Shown here one piece after another: positions 49,291 through 62,312 of a DNA stretch of 64,000 bases. The notes below the pieces were generated by a model. It had not been told where the DNA came from, ran no database searches, and saw only the letters and a list, made by a program, of their open reading frames with translations. Source of the stretch: Larus michahellis (Eukaryota > Chordata > Aves > Charadriiformes > Laridae); the NCBI RefSeq assembly GCF_964199755.1, contig NC_133896.1:69233142-69297141 (forward strand). Reading direction: 5' to 3'. The translations under genes and the position numbers were made by a program. The first letter of the stretch is position 1; every line of letters starts with the position of its first letter.

Positions 49291-52200
49291 ACTAAAGGCT
49301 GGGATTAGTAGACAAAAAAAATTTATTCTCACCCAGGTATAAAGCACTAACTTTAACAAAAGCAATGATTAAAGCCAGTATTTCAGAAACAGCGATGGGA
49401 CCACAGGAGTGAAGCACATAGGAAATGTTTGTGTATGAATAAGGATGAGTTTTGGGGAAGGAAGGAGCAGTGTGCTTTGTATGGGAGTTGCAGAAGGGGG
49501 TCCCAGGTGCTCCACACACCCCTCAGGGATTTTCTTTTCCACCACATCAGTTTCTGCAGTGAAACCCTATACAGACGACAATGAGACGCAAAGTCATTGG
49601 AGCACAGTTGTGTTTACATTCTTGCGTTTCAGTTTATTTTGTTTAGGGATCAGTACTCTCTCTGCCATCAAAATCATGGAGATAAAGTTAATTGGTCTAG
49701 TTGCATTTTATTTCATAAGGACAAAGACAGTTAAGCGACTGCAGCAATGGAGCTATGTAAGGATGTCTGCTTGCTGGAGACTTTCTGGAGTTTTTATTGT
49801 TTGTTTGTGTTACGTTGAGTACCTTAGAAATATGTGTGTCATGTTAATAGATTTAGAGATTGTCTGGGATCCTACCCCATGTAATTATGATGAAAATCCA
49901 CATCTTTGTGGCCAGAAGGGCTGATTGATCAGTCTGATCTCCCAGACTGCACGCATCATTGCACACCATCCAGTTACTCATGCTTTGAGGCCACTTAAAC
50001 TGACAGGGTTAAAAGGGATGTTGTAGTCAGCCACAGGACAGCTTGGCTGGATTTGAAGCCAGCCTCCCACTCCTCCCAAATGTTGTTGTGCCTGCCAGGA
50101 AGGACCACAGCTCTGTGACAGCAGAGGTGTGGTTCAGCTTCTATTTTCATACACATCTGGGTGCCTCTACAATTTTCAACAAGGGTAACTGGTAATATGA
50201 ATTTTTGTCCGTGTCAGGAAAGCAGAGTTTCTTGCAGGCGACCTGGCATGGGGTGATAACAGATTTACCCTGGCAGTTTAGGCCAGCTGTTGAATGGCAG
50301 CCTTCAAGTCATTTGGCTTCTCAGTAGCAGAGAATTGCTTTTTGACACATGGTGCTGCCTCTGTTTCTAGCGTTAAGGAAAACTGACCTTTCTGTTTGGT
50401 ACTCCTTCCTGTCCGATACCTCTCTTCAATGAGAAGAAGTGGGTTTGGTTTTTTTCATTATTATTTTGCTAAAAGTGAAACTGGCTCCCTTAACTGCATC
50501 TGGAATGTCAAGATCTTTCAAGTCAAAGAGAGGGAGGATGTAAATTAGGCCTCCTTTGAGATGTTGCCGCTTTTCATCCCTGGACAGCATACTTCTGAGG
50601 AGATGTCATTTGACCGTTACCATGAAGCTGTGCAAAGACTGATGCCCACTGAGAAACCCTAATATAGCCAGAAGAAGCACTGTTAGGCTGCGACAGCCGG
50701 GTAATGTAGCAGTAACACATGTGAATGCTTCTGTTTTCCAGCTCTTGGAATGATCAGGGAGAGCCAATCCAGGGATCAAAATAACTATATATCTAATCTG
50801 CTTCCCATTTCTCCATCCAGAATTTGGATTGTGAGAAACTTTGCGTTATATCAGCTTCTTAAATGGCATCTGGAGCCTCTGGCAAAAGTCCTTGAATAAT
50901 AAGCACATTTGATGCAATAATACTTATTGCATGGTTGAAAAAACTTATTTCTTTTATTTTTACCATCTTCAGTCTTCCTGAGCCCAAATGGAAGATGTGA
51001 GACTGCTTTGTTTTTCTTTTTCCTCTTAAAAGAGGAAAGTGTAAATGATGCATGCTTGGGAGACATTTTTCCCCTGCTTTCCCTTCCTTTAAGTGATTTT
51101 TGGCCAAGCTTGGTGGTTGTGCAATCTCGTACTGACTACCTGTAGAGAAGCTTTGTAGAAGTTCTTGTTCAACTCTGGTGTTCTGCACTGGCCATGACTG
51201 GGAGTTTCCCTTCCCTTTATTCTTTGGGGTCCTTCAGTAAAGGCTGTCAACGTCATCATTTTAGAAGATACATTTTTTTATTTGCATTAATGTTTTTTAG
51301 AGCAACGCCCTTTCCCGTGGTGCTGTTTGTGACCTGCCTTAAAGCTTCAGTCCATTGTCTAACAAAGGACTTAAATGGTCAGTAAAGATGTTTATTGCTT
51401 CATCTGTCAAACCAAAAAATTAGTGTGTCATGCCTGGGCCATCTGCTCTAACAACCCAATCGTTTTTCCAAAATAGGCATCGTTATTACTTTTCTTTCTG
51501 TTCACTATCTTCTGTAATAGATGTGAACTCTTTTCTTGGAGTCAGTACATAGCAAACTTAATATTAGCAAAAGGGGAGGGAGTAATGGTGTGATTGCCTT
51601 CTGTATCTGATAAAGATCAGTTCATCTTAGTAAAAAAAAATAAAAATGAAAGGAATTTACTATATGTGTAGGAAATGCGTTTCGTTATAAATGAATAGAT
51701 TGAAGTGGTGACAGACCATTCATCTGACTTATATGACAAAATAGACTTATACAGTCCTGAAAGCCTGGAGACTGGTGTGATGAACTGGAAAACACATTAT
51801 AATCTGAGTACGTTATTTCTGTCTCTCCTGTGACCCTTCAAGGCAATGGAAAGGCACTGATGGAAAGGCTGTTGGCATTAGCAGGCATAGAACCAGCTTC
51901 ATCGATCTTGGTTCAGTGCTTACAGGTCACTGAGGCTGAATTTAAATCTTTACATTCAAGGTTTTTCCCTGATTTAGAATTAAATACCAGAAGCTATAGG
52001 CATTAAAAAAAGAAAGCCACAACCAACCCCCTTTCCCCCCCAAACCAAACACAAAACTAAAAATTAAAACCTGGGAAAGACATATTAGGTCATCTTGTCC
52101 CTTTCCTCTAGGCAGTGCAGGATGATTCCCTAAAGTATATTCACACGTGTTTTGTCCATAAACACCTCTGTTTATTAACAAAATACAATAAGCTGTAGTT

Positions 52201-52400
52201 TTTCGGTGAGGATTGGGATAGTTTGCTGCACTTTCTAGTTTTTAGCAGGGGGAAATAGCTATCATTCTAAAATGTGTTTCTTGGCCCATGGATATTGCTC
52301 ATGTGAATTCAAGCAAAAAAACCCCTAATGAATGGAAACTTGTAGAAGAGTGAACGGCAGCTGGTTTTATTATGGACCACGGCTCTGACATGATCTCACG
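49291..52400. other. unique non-coding DNA
   Basis: No gene or repeat is recognised. A 159-codon plus frame (49445-49924) has hydrophobic stretches but no recognisable family, no repeat of any motif and no supporting splice sites. Confidence 0.5.
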
Positions 52401-52481
52401 CTAGTTTAATACAAGTGTTACCTCACTGACTTCAATGGAACTGCTTTTCATTTGCAAGGGAGTAAATGAGGCCAAAATCAG
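52401..52481. mobile_element. palindromic MITE-like relic, copy 1
   Basis: TTACCTCACTGACTTCAATG and AGTAAATGAGGCCAAAATCA correspond to the centre and one end of a near-palindromic repeat that is widespread in reptile and bird genomes. That repeat has a 'ggccagattctg' end, 'gtgtaaatc' repeats and a central 'attgacttcaatgga' turn. I recall the pattern but not a secure family name. The copy is diverged. Confidence 0.4.
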
Positions 52482-52603
52482 ACAGAGACCTAGGGAGACT
52501 CTCTGGGAGAGGGTTTTAGATTGGGGAATGTACTTTACATACTTATAAAATATACGGGCATATCTGCATGTGGCAGTAAATGTGTCAGGCTGCCAGGGAG
52601 AAA

Positions 52604-52677
52604 GGGCCGAATTCTGCTTTGAATAGCACCTGTGTAAATCTAAAATGAACCTTAGGGGTAATGTGCCAGGGAGGGCC
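52604..52677. mobile_element. palindromic MITE-like relic, copy 2
   Basis: GGGCCGAATTCTGCTTTGAA followed by ACCTGTGTAAATCTAAAATG matches one terminus of the same family as the segment 120 bases upstream. The two could be separate copies or the two ends of one element split by an insertion. The far end reads GGGAGGGCC. Confidence 0.4.
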
Positions 52678-55600
52678 AAAGAAGTATCTCGTTTTTCTGA
52701 GTGCTGGGCTGAATTTCTTTCTTACTGCATTTCTGATGTTTCCTTTGAGATGGTTCAGAAATATGACAGAGTAAAACTGTTCTGCAGGGAGCTTCAGGTT
52801 TTTTTTGCTTCTTAATTTCAACCATATCAAATTAAAAGAGAGGTTGTGATGACTATTGTGAAGCCAGCTCAGACAAAAGCATCACATGTGCAGATGTTCT
52901 GCCTTGAAACTATCAAAGCAAGCAGTGAAATAAGAACCGTGTATTTCTGGAGTCAAACCTCTCTTCAGAATTGTGCAATATTGCATCCTCCTTCAAGCGC
53001 AGCCTTCGGCTTAGCTAAATCTTGCAAAATTGTAGGATGGTGGCTGTGCTCTATTGGAAGTGTAGCTTTGGTCTTAAGGGAGAAGAGCTTTAAAACTTCT
53101 TGAAGCCCAGCAGAGGTGTTCCTTTACAAGCAGGATACTTGGGTGCTACAGCAACGGCCTGCAAGTGTGAGATGGGCTCTGCCGTTGCTCTGTGTATGAG
53201 GAAACGCAGTTGAAGACGTGGCAGATAATTAAGAGTGAAGAAAGGCCTGGGAGCGAGGCTTTGTTGTCTTGGTTTCTTGCTTCTTGTGTTTTGGTGATCC
53301 TGCTCGCTGCTCTCCTGTATGGCAGTGCCTGAGGTACAGGCCCGTCTGGAACCAGAGTCTGCAGCCTCTTCAGAGTGAGCTTTGATGTGTTTTAGGGTTA
53401 GAGTTTAACACAGCTCCCTTGATTTTAGCAGGATTTCCCATCAGTGTTGGATGCTGGTTTCAGATGCTTTTTGCTTTGCTCAGTCTTCAAAATGGGGATG
53501 TTTACAGGTGCGTGGCGTAAAGTTTCATTGTGGTGTGGTTTGCAGTGTGATGCACTCCCACTGATGGAGGGAAAACATTTTAAAACTAAGGAGTTATGCA
53601 GTGTTAACTTTTATTTTTACTTGAGGTTTTGATGGAAAGCAGAATGGTGGTAATTAAGGTTAATCTAGAGGCCAAAGTCTCGAGGTGGGGGGGAAGGCAG
53701 TAAAGTATGGGGAAAGTTTTAAATGTCTCTATCTGCTTGTTTAAAAGGAAGCTCTTACGGAATGAGGATACAAGTCTCTTTTCCATCTATTAGAGGTTTC
53801 TCACTGTTCACTATCTGAGCCAAAGCTAATTATAATTGTCCACAGAAAAAGTGCAGCAGAAGCTGGTGTCCCTGTGGTTCATACAACTGCTAATTATTCC
53901 CAGTGGGGATGCAGAAATGCGTTCTTACAGAATTGGTCTGAGATCACCAACTTGTTTCCCCGAAGGATGCTGTTCTGCCATCAGACCGAAATGACTTCTG
54001 CTGGCTGCAGTGCTTTGCCAGATTCACAGTGGTAAACACGAAGTAGAGGCCCTATTGCTCAGAGGATTTGCGATGAGATTTTTAGTCCTCTCTGGATCTT
54101 CCAAGCAAAATAAGTGCTTCTGAGAGAAACCTGAGTTGGGAGAGCTCTCGTTTGAATACAGCACAGAAAAGTTTTCTCCTGCTTCTCTTCTGCCCTGAAA
54201 ATCTCCCTGTATTCTGATTTTAATACTGTCTTTAGCTGAACACAACTTGCCAAATTCAACCTGACCTGTATATGATAAATAATGTTGTGCACATTGTAGG
54301 TCCCTTCACTGAGACAAAAATGACTGGGGTTGTGTGAAAAGTCAGTGAAAGAGGTAGGGGCAGAGACCAGAACTTCTGTCTCCTACAGCAAGATACACAG
54401 GTCTAAACTATGCTGTTATCCCAAGGCACGATATTCATAGGCCTATGATTTAATTACCCTTTTGCACATAGCTCCTGGGACTACCATATTGACCGCAAAG
54501 AAAGACATAAGTAAGCAGGGTAATTTTTGTCTGTGAAGAACGATTAGAATTTAAGAGCATTTTAAATGCATTTAGGAGTGTTAGGGGATCCCCCCTGTAT
54601 TCAATGTCTTGGGCATCTGCTGAACATTCTTGATCAATTTGGCCACCCTCGATCAGTTTTGGTTTTGATCAGTAAAAGCACAGATTAAGAGATGCTGAAC
54701 CAGATTTCTGCTGCCGGATACTTGCTGCTGCCGGGAATACTAAGATGGTCTACGTCTGTGGACTTGTATTGGTACCACACTTATTGTATTGGACTGATTT
54801 TAAGCAATTCTTTTCTTTATAATTTCCTGGAAGTATTCTCGGGAAATGGGCAATGGGCTCTGTAGGCAGTGCATCTGTCATGCCGGTTTCAGAAAGCAGA
54901 GGGGGTGCTAAGTTCTTTGGCGAACTTCGGTGCAGCCATGAAAGCTGTGGGAATGCAGAAGGTCAGATGGTGTTGTATTCATTTTTGCCATGTCTAAAAG
55001 TGTTGCGTTAGTTGAAATGCATATGTCAGAAATGAACAATTGGGATTTTATGCTGAAACATGCCTAGGACAGAGAAGGGCAGGAGGCTATATGGAAATAG
55101 CTGTGTTCCCTATACAGTTTTGGGCGCTGCCTGCTGCACAAGGAGCATAAATATATCTCTTTGAAATACCAGAAGAAAAAGCTTTATTTACCTACCACAC
55201 GTGACTGCATTTATACAGGTGCAACTGGCTTCAACTGAAGGGCCATTTTGATGAGAGATGGAATGTCTTATTTATATCATCAATATAAATTACATCTTGA
55301 CGTTTACATGAGTGGTAGAAAACAAACACACTTCACTTGTGTTGGTGTTCTTGTTGTGTGCATAAAAGAAGACCTGTCTTCCTTACCCATGTGCATTTTC
55401 TGTAAGGACATAATGCCCCTATTCAGTATTCATGAAGAAGGTAATGGCTATCCAGCTCGGCTGCTTGATGAAGAGAGGCAGTCACAGAATTGCAGCCAGC
55501 TGAAATCACTGATTCTTGTGATGGAAATTGTTTATACATTTTTTTCTTCATTAAAAAGAAATGCAATTAGTGGTTTACAATGTTTATATGATAGCATCAG

Positions 55601-58600
55601 CTGAATCCTGTTCCAGTCCATTGCATGCTCTTTTAACATGACCTACAATATGCATAATGCAAAAATCTGACTGTGTTTTCCAATGCTAAGTGCAAATTCC
55701 CAATGCAAATATGAAGCTTTGTCAAGCTGAATTAAGCTCCCTAGGTGATATCAGGAAGGGTTTTCTTGGTTTGGTTTTGGTTTTTTTGCAAATAAGGATG
55801 GAGGAGACTCTAAATAGAAGTAAGATGGTATGCTGCGACTCGAGAGGATTAGATCTTGAATTAGAATGTTACATTAAATCTAAAGGCTTAAGTCAAATCA
55901 CTGCTCAACATTCACCTTTTCAATTCAGTGATCCCTAGAAAGTGCTTTGGGGAGCCAGCTGTGCTTTCAGCAAATTTCTTCCTAACAAGGCAGAGGTGTC
56001 AGTTCAAAACTTTTGGGTGTGCCGGCAGTACTAAGAGGATGTCAAATTTTAAACCTGCTAGTTTGTATGAAACTGAGTCGCAATGCTATCCCGGATTGCT
56101 TCTTCTTTTACCGGGTTGCTTTGTTTGAATGTGTTTTGCTTCACTTCAGCTTTATTGTTCAGATATTACTTCTGGTTTAATAATATCACAGCAATATAAA
56201 GCTTCTGGACAATCTTTTTAAGTAGCTTTTGGGCAATTTTGCTGTAGCATTTTACCACTTATCACATTTGAAACCTGAGCAATCTCAGGCCAGGTTTACC
56301 TCTGAAGCTTATTTCTAACTACTTGTGATGCTACAGAATACATTTCTGGAAGTGATGCAAAAAGAGCAATCGTTTCCCCTCTCCCTCGAGATTAAAACAA
56401 GCTATTGTGTCCACTAGAGTACTAAAGAAAGAACTACAGAAAAACATCAATTCTGAAAATCTTCAGTACATTATTCAGGGACGATCCATACAAACAGTGA
56501 AATACCTTCTTAGGGGTGTTGCACATCAGAAGTGGTAGGTATTCTGCTATTTATACACTGTGGCATGGCATTTCCAACAGTTTTTGGAAGTAATCATTCC
56601 AATATTGTGGTGTCCATGATGCGCGCACAATAAAATCTGAATTGCCTCAATACAGTGCTTCTAGGACCTTTTAAATTGTCATAATTTGGATTTGGAGTTA
56701 CTCTCCTAAAAGAGCAGTTCTTTTGCTGTCGGGGGGGTTTTCATCAATGCCTGTTCAATTCTGTTTTAGTGTTTCTTCTCCTACTAACAGCTGATCCAGA
56801 CCGCCCAAAGAAACATGTGCCTGGCTTTGACTTACCCATCGGAATGTGGTCAGTGGCTTTACAGTGCCTAACACCACTGGTGACTGAGGGGAACAGGACC
56901 TGAAATTTATTTTTGAATGCTGCTTTGCCATCAGGCAGTTCAGTCACTGCTCTATTGCCAGAAGTACCAGATTTTGTTCGGAACCTCAGGTGTAGACTCA
57001 GGTTTACGTGGATTGGAAAAAGCTTCATTTAAAGGAGCCCCAAAATTTAGACATTTAGGTAATTGCTATCTAATTATCATAGCCTTGTTAATATGATGAG
57101 GAAAGAGAGAAAGGAATATAAGGTACTTTGAGCTAGCAGATAAGAAATATAGAGCCTGTAGTACGTGCTAGCTAGAGTATGGCTTTTTTTAAAATGTGCG
57201 TATGGTTAGCAGCTTTAAGCACTGGATGCTGTCTTTGATTATAACAGTGCTGAACTTTATCTGCAAAATTGAAACCTCTGATTTTCTAGTACATCAGTAA
57301 GTGAAACCTAAGCACATGTAATCTGTAAAAATAAATGTAATTACTTTAGCAAATGTATTACAGCTGGCCAGGTTTAACGTTGAGATACCTGTTTCTTATA
57401 GCTGACTAGTGTCAGAAGACAGAGGTGATGGCTTGAGCTGAGCTATGCAGACAGAAGGGAGGAGAGAAATTATTGCCTTGCGTTCTTCTGTGGGTACATT
57501 AAAGGGAATTAAAACTGAGTTGTGGTTCTGACCTTTGACACTTCTTCCCACTATTTTCTTCTGTTTAAAGCATCTTGGTGAGAGTAGCCTTTTTAATTTC
57601 AAAAGCTCTGGTAAAATTGTAACTAGGCGAACTGCTTCAAAATTGAACACTTGATAAAATCTTCAAGAACACCTAAGGCATCTGAAAGCTGTCACTGACC
57701 TCTTTCAAGGTGGTAGTGTGCTACCCTAGAGCAGGAGATGGGACTCTGTTGCACTCCATTTCTGGTGCTGCTTTGGTTTTGCTTTAGCAGACTTTTTTTG
57801 GCCTTGTCTTGTTTACTTTATCTATAAAACAAATATTTCAGGTTTCTGCAGTAGCACAGGGGTCAAGGGCTGGCTGCAGCAAAGCGCTTCAGTGTTGGTC
57901 AGTGATTGCTACGGTGATAACGGTAAGCTCATGGAGGGCTGCGGAAAATCTCTGTCTGGTCAGACCACTGGCACAAAGCACTGCTTGCACGGGTGTAGCT
58001 CTCTTCATTATTCTCCAGATTTTCCCCAACAAACTTTGGTGTCATTTCCTATTGTGGGTGGGACCTTATTCGTCTGCTACAAAAGCGTACTTATTTCCTG
58101 ATCTTTTGGAAATTTCAACAGCTAGAAATCCTGTTTCTCACAGGAATGTTGTGACTTGAGACTTAATTAGTATCTACAAAGTGTTTAGAGGTCCTTTTAA
58201 TGAAAGGTGCCCTGGAAGTGACAAGTGCATTGTGATATTGTTAACTAAAGTGATGCCTACAAGAACTAGTGGCTAGATAAGGCTATCATCAACTACTCAG
58301 CTTTTTCCGTTCCTGTTCTTTGATCTTGCAGGTTTCTAATTCCTCCTTTTCAGCAGTTTTAAATTCCCCTTTGCAAAGAATGTGTGGTGTTGAAGTAATG
58401 TAGACCAGCTCATTTTTGGGTCACCAATCCAAACAATTGGAGCAAATTATTAGGTTTACAATTTCAGTCTCAACTTTTAGAGCACTGGGTTTTTTATTTT
58501 TATTTTTTTTAGAATTGCACTCTGGGAGACTTAACATTTAGGAATCACTATCTTGGGTAGCCAGTGCAGGTTACAGGACAAGAGTACTAATAAAATAACT

Positions 58601-59900
58601 AAGTTACTTCGTTGATCAATTAAAGTACTGCCTGCCCCCCTGCTCCCCTTAGAAAAACAATGTCAGATTTAAAACATTCAAGGATCTTGGTATTACAGCC
58701 AGGCCCAGCTGAGGTGTGATGGCTACAGGAAGAGAGGACTCAGAGGGAGTTCCTATGCATTTCACACTACTGCAAGAAACAGCTGTAATCTTAGCACTTG
58801 TACTCCTGTGGGCAGATGTGTAATCGTCCCTCAGGAGGGGGAAGCATCATTTCTGGTGTGTGGCCCATACTGAGGCATGTCTGCAAGGAGTTGCAGCCTG
58901 TTCGCCTCCTACCCCTACAGTAATTCTGTTCCCTGAGGAGGCTTTTGTGACAGTAACGTAAGCAATAACAGCCCTTAGGGGTCCTCTGTCTCTGATTCCG
59001 GGGCGCATAAGTTGCTGCCTCTCCGTCTTTGCTCCAGTCTTGGCTGTAGGACCAAGACGAACTTGGCCTCTGGTGCATTGGAGTTGAGGTATGTGTGGCT
59101 TATCTCTCTTCGGGCTACTCTGTGGGGAGTTAGCAGACAGAGAGTACACATGGGACCTTGCTGAGAGGTGGCCTCATTCTTGTACTCACATATTCTGGGT
59201 TTTCCAAGAGTCATTTTCCTCCTGTGCGATGTTACTGGGAATGTTTTGTGGCATTGTATCTTGATCGTAACTCCCCTGCCTCTCATGCAGCATCTGGAAA
59301 GAAAAGCTGCAGCAGAGGCCTAAACTTTGTGGGTGTGTGTTTTTGTTTTGCTTTACGTTGCCTTTCTTTTTTTTTAAGAAGGAAAATTGTAGTTTTTAAA
59401 TGACCTGCAGACATTACGTGGGCAGAATTCCTGCTTCGAATGGTTCCCAGGATACTCTGCATTGTATATGGCCCCTAACGCCAAACAACTTGTAGCTGAG
59501 ATTTGTTTTGTTTGCTTGCAAAAGAAAATTAATATATCATGATGGGCAATGCATGGCACATAAGTCAAACTACACAAACAACTAAGGATTTTTGTGTTCT
59601 TATATCTGTCCATGGATAATATTTAGAAAACAAAGTCCTTTGAAAACCTTAAGGAATTTTGGCTGTCTTTCAGAAATGGTAGAGTTAAGTCAATAAAATG
59701 CTCAGCAGAGATTGTATGTCCCCAAACATATTTTATCTTGACAGGTTATATACTATTGAAAGCTGTAGCCATGACTTGAAGCCAAGTTAGGAAAAGAACA
59801 CTTCTGTTACAGGGCTGCATTTGATGGGAATCTGAGGAGGGGAAGGGAGAGAATAGTGTGTGCTCTGAGAATGCCAAATGCAGAAAGCTTCCCTAAGCTG
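52678..59900. other. unique non-coding DNA
   Basis: No gene or interspersed repeat is recognised over about 7 kb. A POU octamer lies near 55703. Two telomere-like hexamer units (TTAGGGTTAG) near 53392 are too short to mean anything. Open frames up to 118 codons have no recognisable content. Confidence 0.5.
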
Positions 59901-59980
59901 AACTTCTGGGTTGTATAAATCATTGTAACTCCGCTGGCATCAGTGGGTCTTTACTGATTTACATCTCTTGGGCGTCTGGT
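59901..59980. mobile_element. palindromic MITE-like relic, copy 3
   Basis: GTATAAATCATTGTAACTCC, GCTGGCATCAGTGG, then TTTACTGATTTACATCTC and GGGCGTCTGG follow the family plan 'gtgtaaatcagtgtaactccactgacttcagtgg...ttactcctgatttacac...gtctgg'. Both half-sites and the central turn are present, making this the best of the MITE-like relics in the window. Confidence 0.5.
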
Positions 59981-60294
59981 TTGTTTTTTATTTTACACAA
60001 ACCTAAATGCTCTGGATGCATGAAAGCGGGGGTTTTAATAGAAATTACATTGATGGGTAGTATCTTGGAATCTAAGTATTAAAGTTTCTAATCAGTGTCA
60101 TTTGCCTTAAAAAAAAAAATAAATTAATAAAATGGGCAAATGGGGTAATGTCTAGCCTCCAAGACCTTTGCCTGCACCAAAGAAATACACTTTGTTTCTC
60201 TGCACTGATGTGGCTTTATTGAAGTTTGCTCATCAAAGAGCTTGCTTTTATGCAAGAGTTTGACTGGAAAGAATAGGCTTTCTGGGTAGGAGAC

Positions 60295-60385
60295 AGGGAG
60301 TTATTAGCTATGTGACACTAGAACAGATACTTTACTGCCCTTTTGGTCCTCCCATCTGAAAGGAACATGAAGAATTCATTCTAAT
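60295..60385 (+). mobile_element. MIR-like SINE relic
   Basis: TTATTAGCTATGTGACACTA, then ATACTTTACTGCCC, then GGTCCTCCCATCTGAAAGGA match 'ttactagctgtgtgacctt...cacttaacctct...agtttcctcatctgtaaaatgg' in order, with about eight bases missing. Confidence 0.4.
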
Positions 60386-60674
60386 AGCAGGGAGGATAAA
60401 ATCTGTCTGTCAGTGATACCTGTGGAATGAAGCTCAATACATCTAGTCACACCGTTGCATGATTATAACTCTTTGGGTGTACAGAGACAGAAGAGTGGTG
60501 TCTGTGTAGCAGCAAATTGCCTAATCTCTGTTTTGTTGTATGTAGCCTGCAAATCAGTAATGAGAAGGACTGCTCTTTTTTCCCTAGGAGAGAGATTTAA
60601 TGTAAAGTTTGTAGTCTGACACTGGGTGTTGTGTGTATCGATGGGAAGATGATTACTCAATGATTACGCATCGC

Positions 60675-60691
60675 TTTTTTTTTTTTTTTTT
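60675..60691. repeat. poly(T) run, 17 bases
   Basis: Seventeen T, then AG. With the following CAG|GTACT at 60713-60720 it mimics a 22-base micro-exon between splice sites, but the donor is poor. Treated as a homopolymer. Confidence 0.85.
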
Positions 60692-60867
60692 AGGAAGATG
60701 GAATTCACTTTGCAGGTACTATAAGAAAATTACATGCAGGCAGCACAGAATGGGCTACAACAGCTACTGTCAAGGGTAGGGAAGAGTAACTTTGAAGTGA
60801 ATTTGGATGGTACCTTTGACCACTTAATTGGCAGAAAATGGAACAGTTTTGGGTCAAAGTAGTGAAA

Positions 60868-60950
60868 GAATTAGAGGATTTAAGTTCACTTCTCAGCCAT
60901 CCTATATGAGTGTTGGCAAGACACTTAAAAAGGGAGTTTAAAAAGTCTGA
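60868..60950 (+). mobile_element. MIR-like SINE relic, weak
   Basis: GAGGATTTAAGTTCACTTCT, CAGCCATCC, then GTTGGCAAGACACTTAA match the MIR segment 'ggacttaagttcaaatcccagctctgcc ... cttgggcaagtcacttaa', which includes the end of the tRNA-like B box. About 15 bases of the family are missing in between. It lies about 500 bases from another MIR-like relic. Confidence 0.35.
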
Positions 60951-62195
60951 TTTTAAGACAGACTGTGCTCCTGAAACCCTTTGGTGCTTTGGAAAATCGT
61001 TAGCATTTTAGATCTTGTAAGAAGACACAGGGGACCACTGGTGGTTGGTGACTTCTCTTGCCTGTCCTCTCAGAAGCCTGACTTCTAAAAGACCCTGAGC
61101 ACTCTTCATGTAAGGAAGAGCTACGATGTGAAAGTTTATCAAGCTGAGTGTCTTAAAAACAAGTATGACCATAAGTCATGCAGCAGCATGTACTGCCTTG
61201 TAGGGTGATATATAAAAGTTTGTATTAAAAAATTGATCAAATTGTATTCACAGGTGTAAACTGAATTGGTTTTACTTCATAAAAATACCTTGAGAAGATG
61301 TGTTTTTGTGTTGGTACTATTAAAATAGATATTTTTGAATGTAATGCTTCATTTAATTTAAAAAAAAAAGTTGGAGGAACGTTTATTTTTTCCTCCTTAA
61401 GTGTTCTGTCCTTGAGGCAGTGAACAGTGGTTTGAAGCTGATAAGGGATGCAGTTGAAAATGCAGCTGTTGGCTGCAGGGTGGAGGCAGCTGTACAGAAT
61501 TGAAAACCATTGAGGGCCAGCACTTCAGCTGGCATAAGATGGCAATAGATTTTTTTTTTTGGTGGCTTTGCAATGTAAGTCCAGTGCTCAGTAGAAATCC
61601 CTATATTTTCAGTTCTCTCACATTTTCATTTAAAATTTATCTTATGATTTGTATAATTGGAGGAAATTGCTCTTTTTGGAAATCTGCTGGGGAGAAAGGC
61701 CATAAGTTAAAGTGCCTTCTTTGCTGCAAGTTTCCCAACAAGTGACTTAAAGAATTGCTAGAGTGTCTTTTGTTTGTTTGTTTGTTTTCTCTCCCGCATG
61801 CTTACCCACCACGGCTATGCATGTTGGGCCGATAAAAGGTTTCATTTTTCCCTAGAAAAGTCTTCTTTTATCCACTTAGGTTCAGTCAGATATTGGGGGG
61901 CAAAGATTGGACATAAAATGACATTGATCACTGTGAAATTTTCTCCCCCATGCAAGAGGAGAAAGCCATGCATATGACTTGGAAAATGTATCTGAATTAA
62001 ATCAACATGTACCCATTCATTTTTTCGGGGCAGGGGGCATCCAAAGCTAGTGGTGACATTACTTACAGGGAGATTTTATCAGGAGATAAAGGGTAGCTTT
62101 CTCCACCCTCCCATAAACTCAGCTAGTGCTGCATGGCATGGTGTGGCGCGCTCTCTCTGTGTCTTGAGGTAAATGCCAGCCAACCTTCTCCTCTT
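60951..62195. other. unique non-coding DNA
   Basis: No gene is recognised. A short TTTG tetranucleotide array lies at 61768-61786, and T/A runs near 61361 and 61550. Confidence 0.6.
61768..61786. repeat. (TTTG)n microsatellite
   Basis: About four and a half units of TTTG. Confidence 0.85.
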
Positions 62196-62312
62196 CCTTT
62201 CAATGGTTACGCAGTGGGGGCAAAACTGGACTATGCCAAAGCCATTTCACAAGGGCTTGGGGGATTTGTCTTGTACTGTATTTTATTGACTTCAGCTAAA
62301 GCAGGATCAACT
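62196..62312. mobile_element. palindromic MITE-like relic, doubtful copy
   Basis: TTTCAATGGTTACGCAGTGG and TTTATTGACTTCAGCTAAAG resemble the central turn and arm of the palindromic family seen at 52.4 and 59.9 kb, and GCAGGATCAACTCC its end. The order of parts is not clean, so this may be two partial copies or a chance match. Confidence 0.22.

Noticed and set aside
49445..49924. 159-codon plus-strand frame with hydrophobic stretches
   Set aside because: Hydrophobicity follows from T-rich codons; no signal peptide followed by a plausible domain, no splice context, no family resemblance.
53390..53402. Interstitial telomere repeat
   Set aside because: Fewer than two full TTAGGG units; well within chance.
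60675..60720. Possible 22-base micro-exon after the T17 tract
   Set aside because: The acceptor looks good only because of the homopolymer. The donor GTACTA is weak, and no branch point or neighbouring exon supports it.
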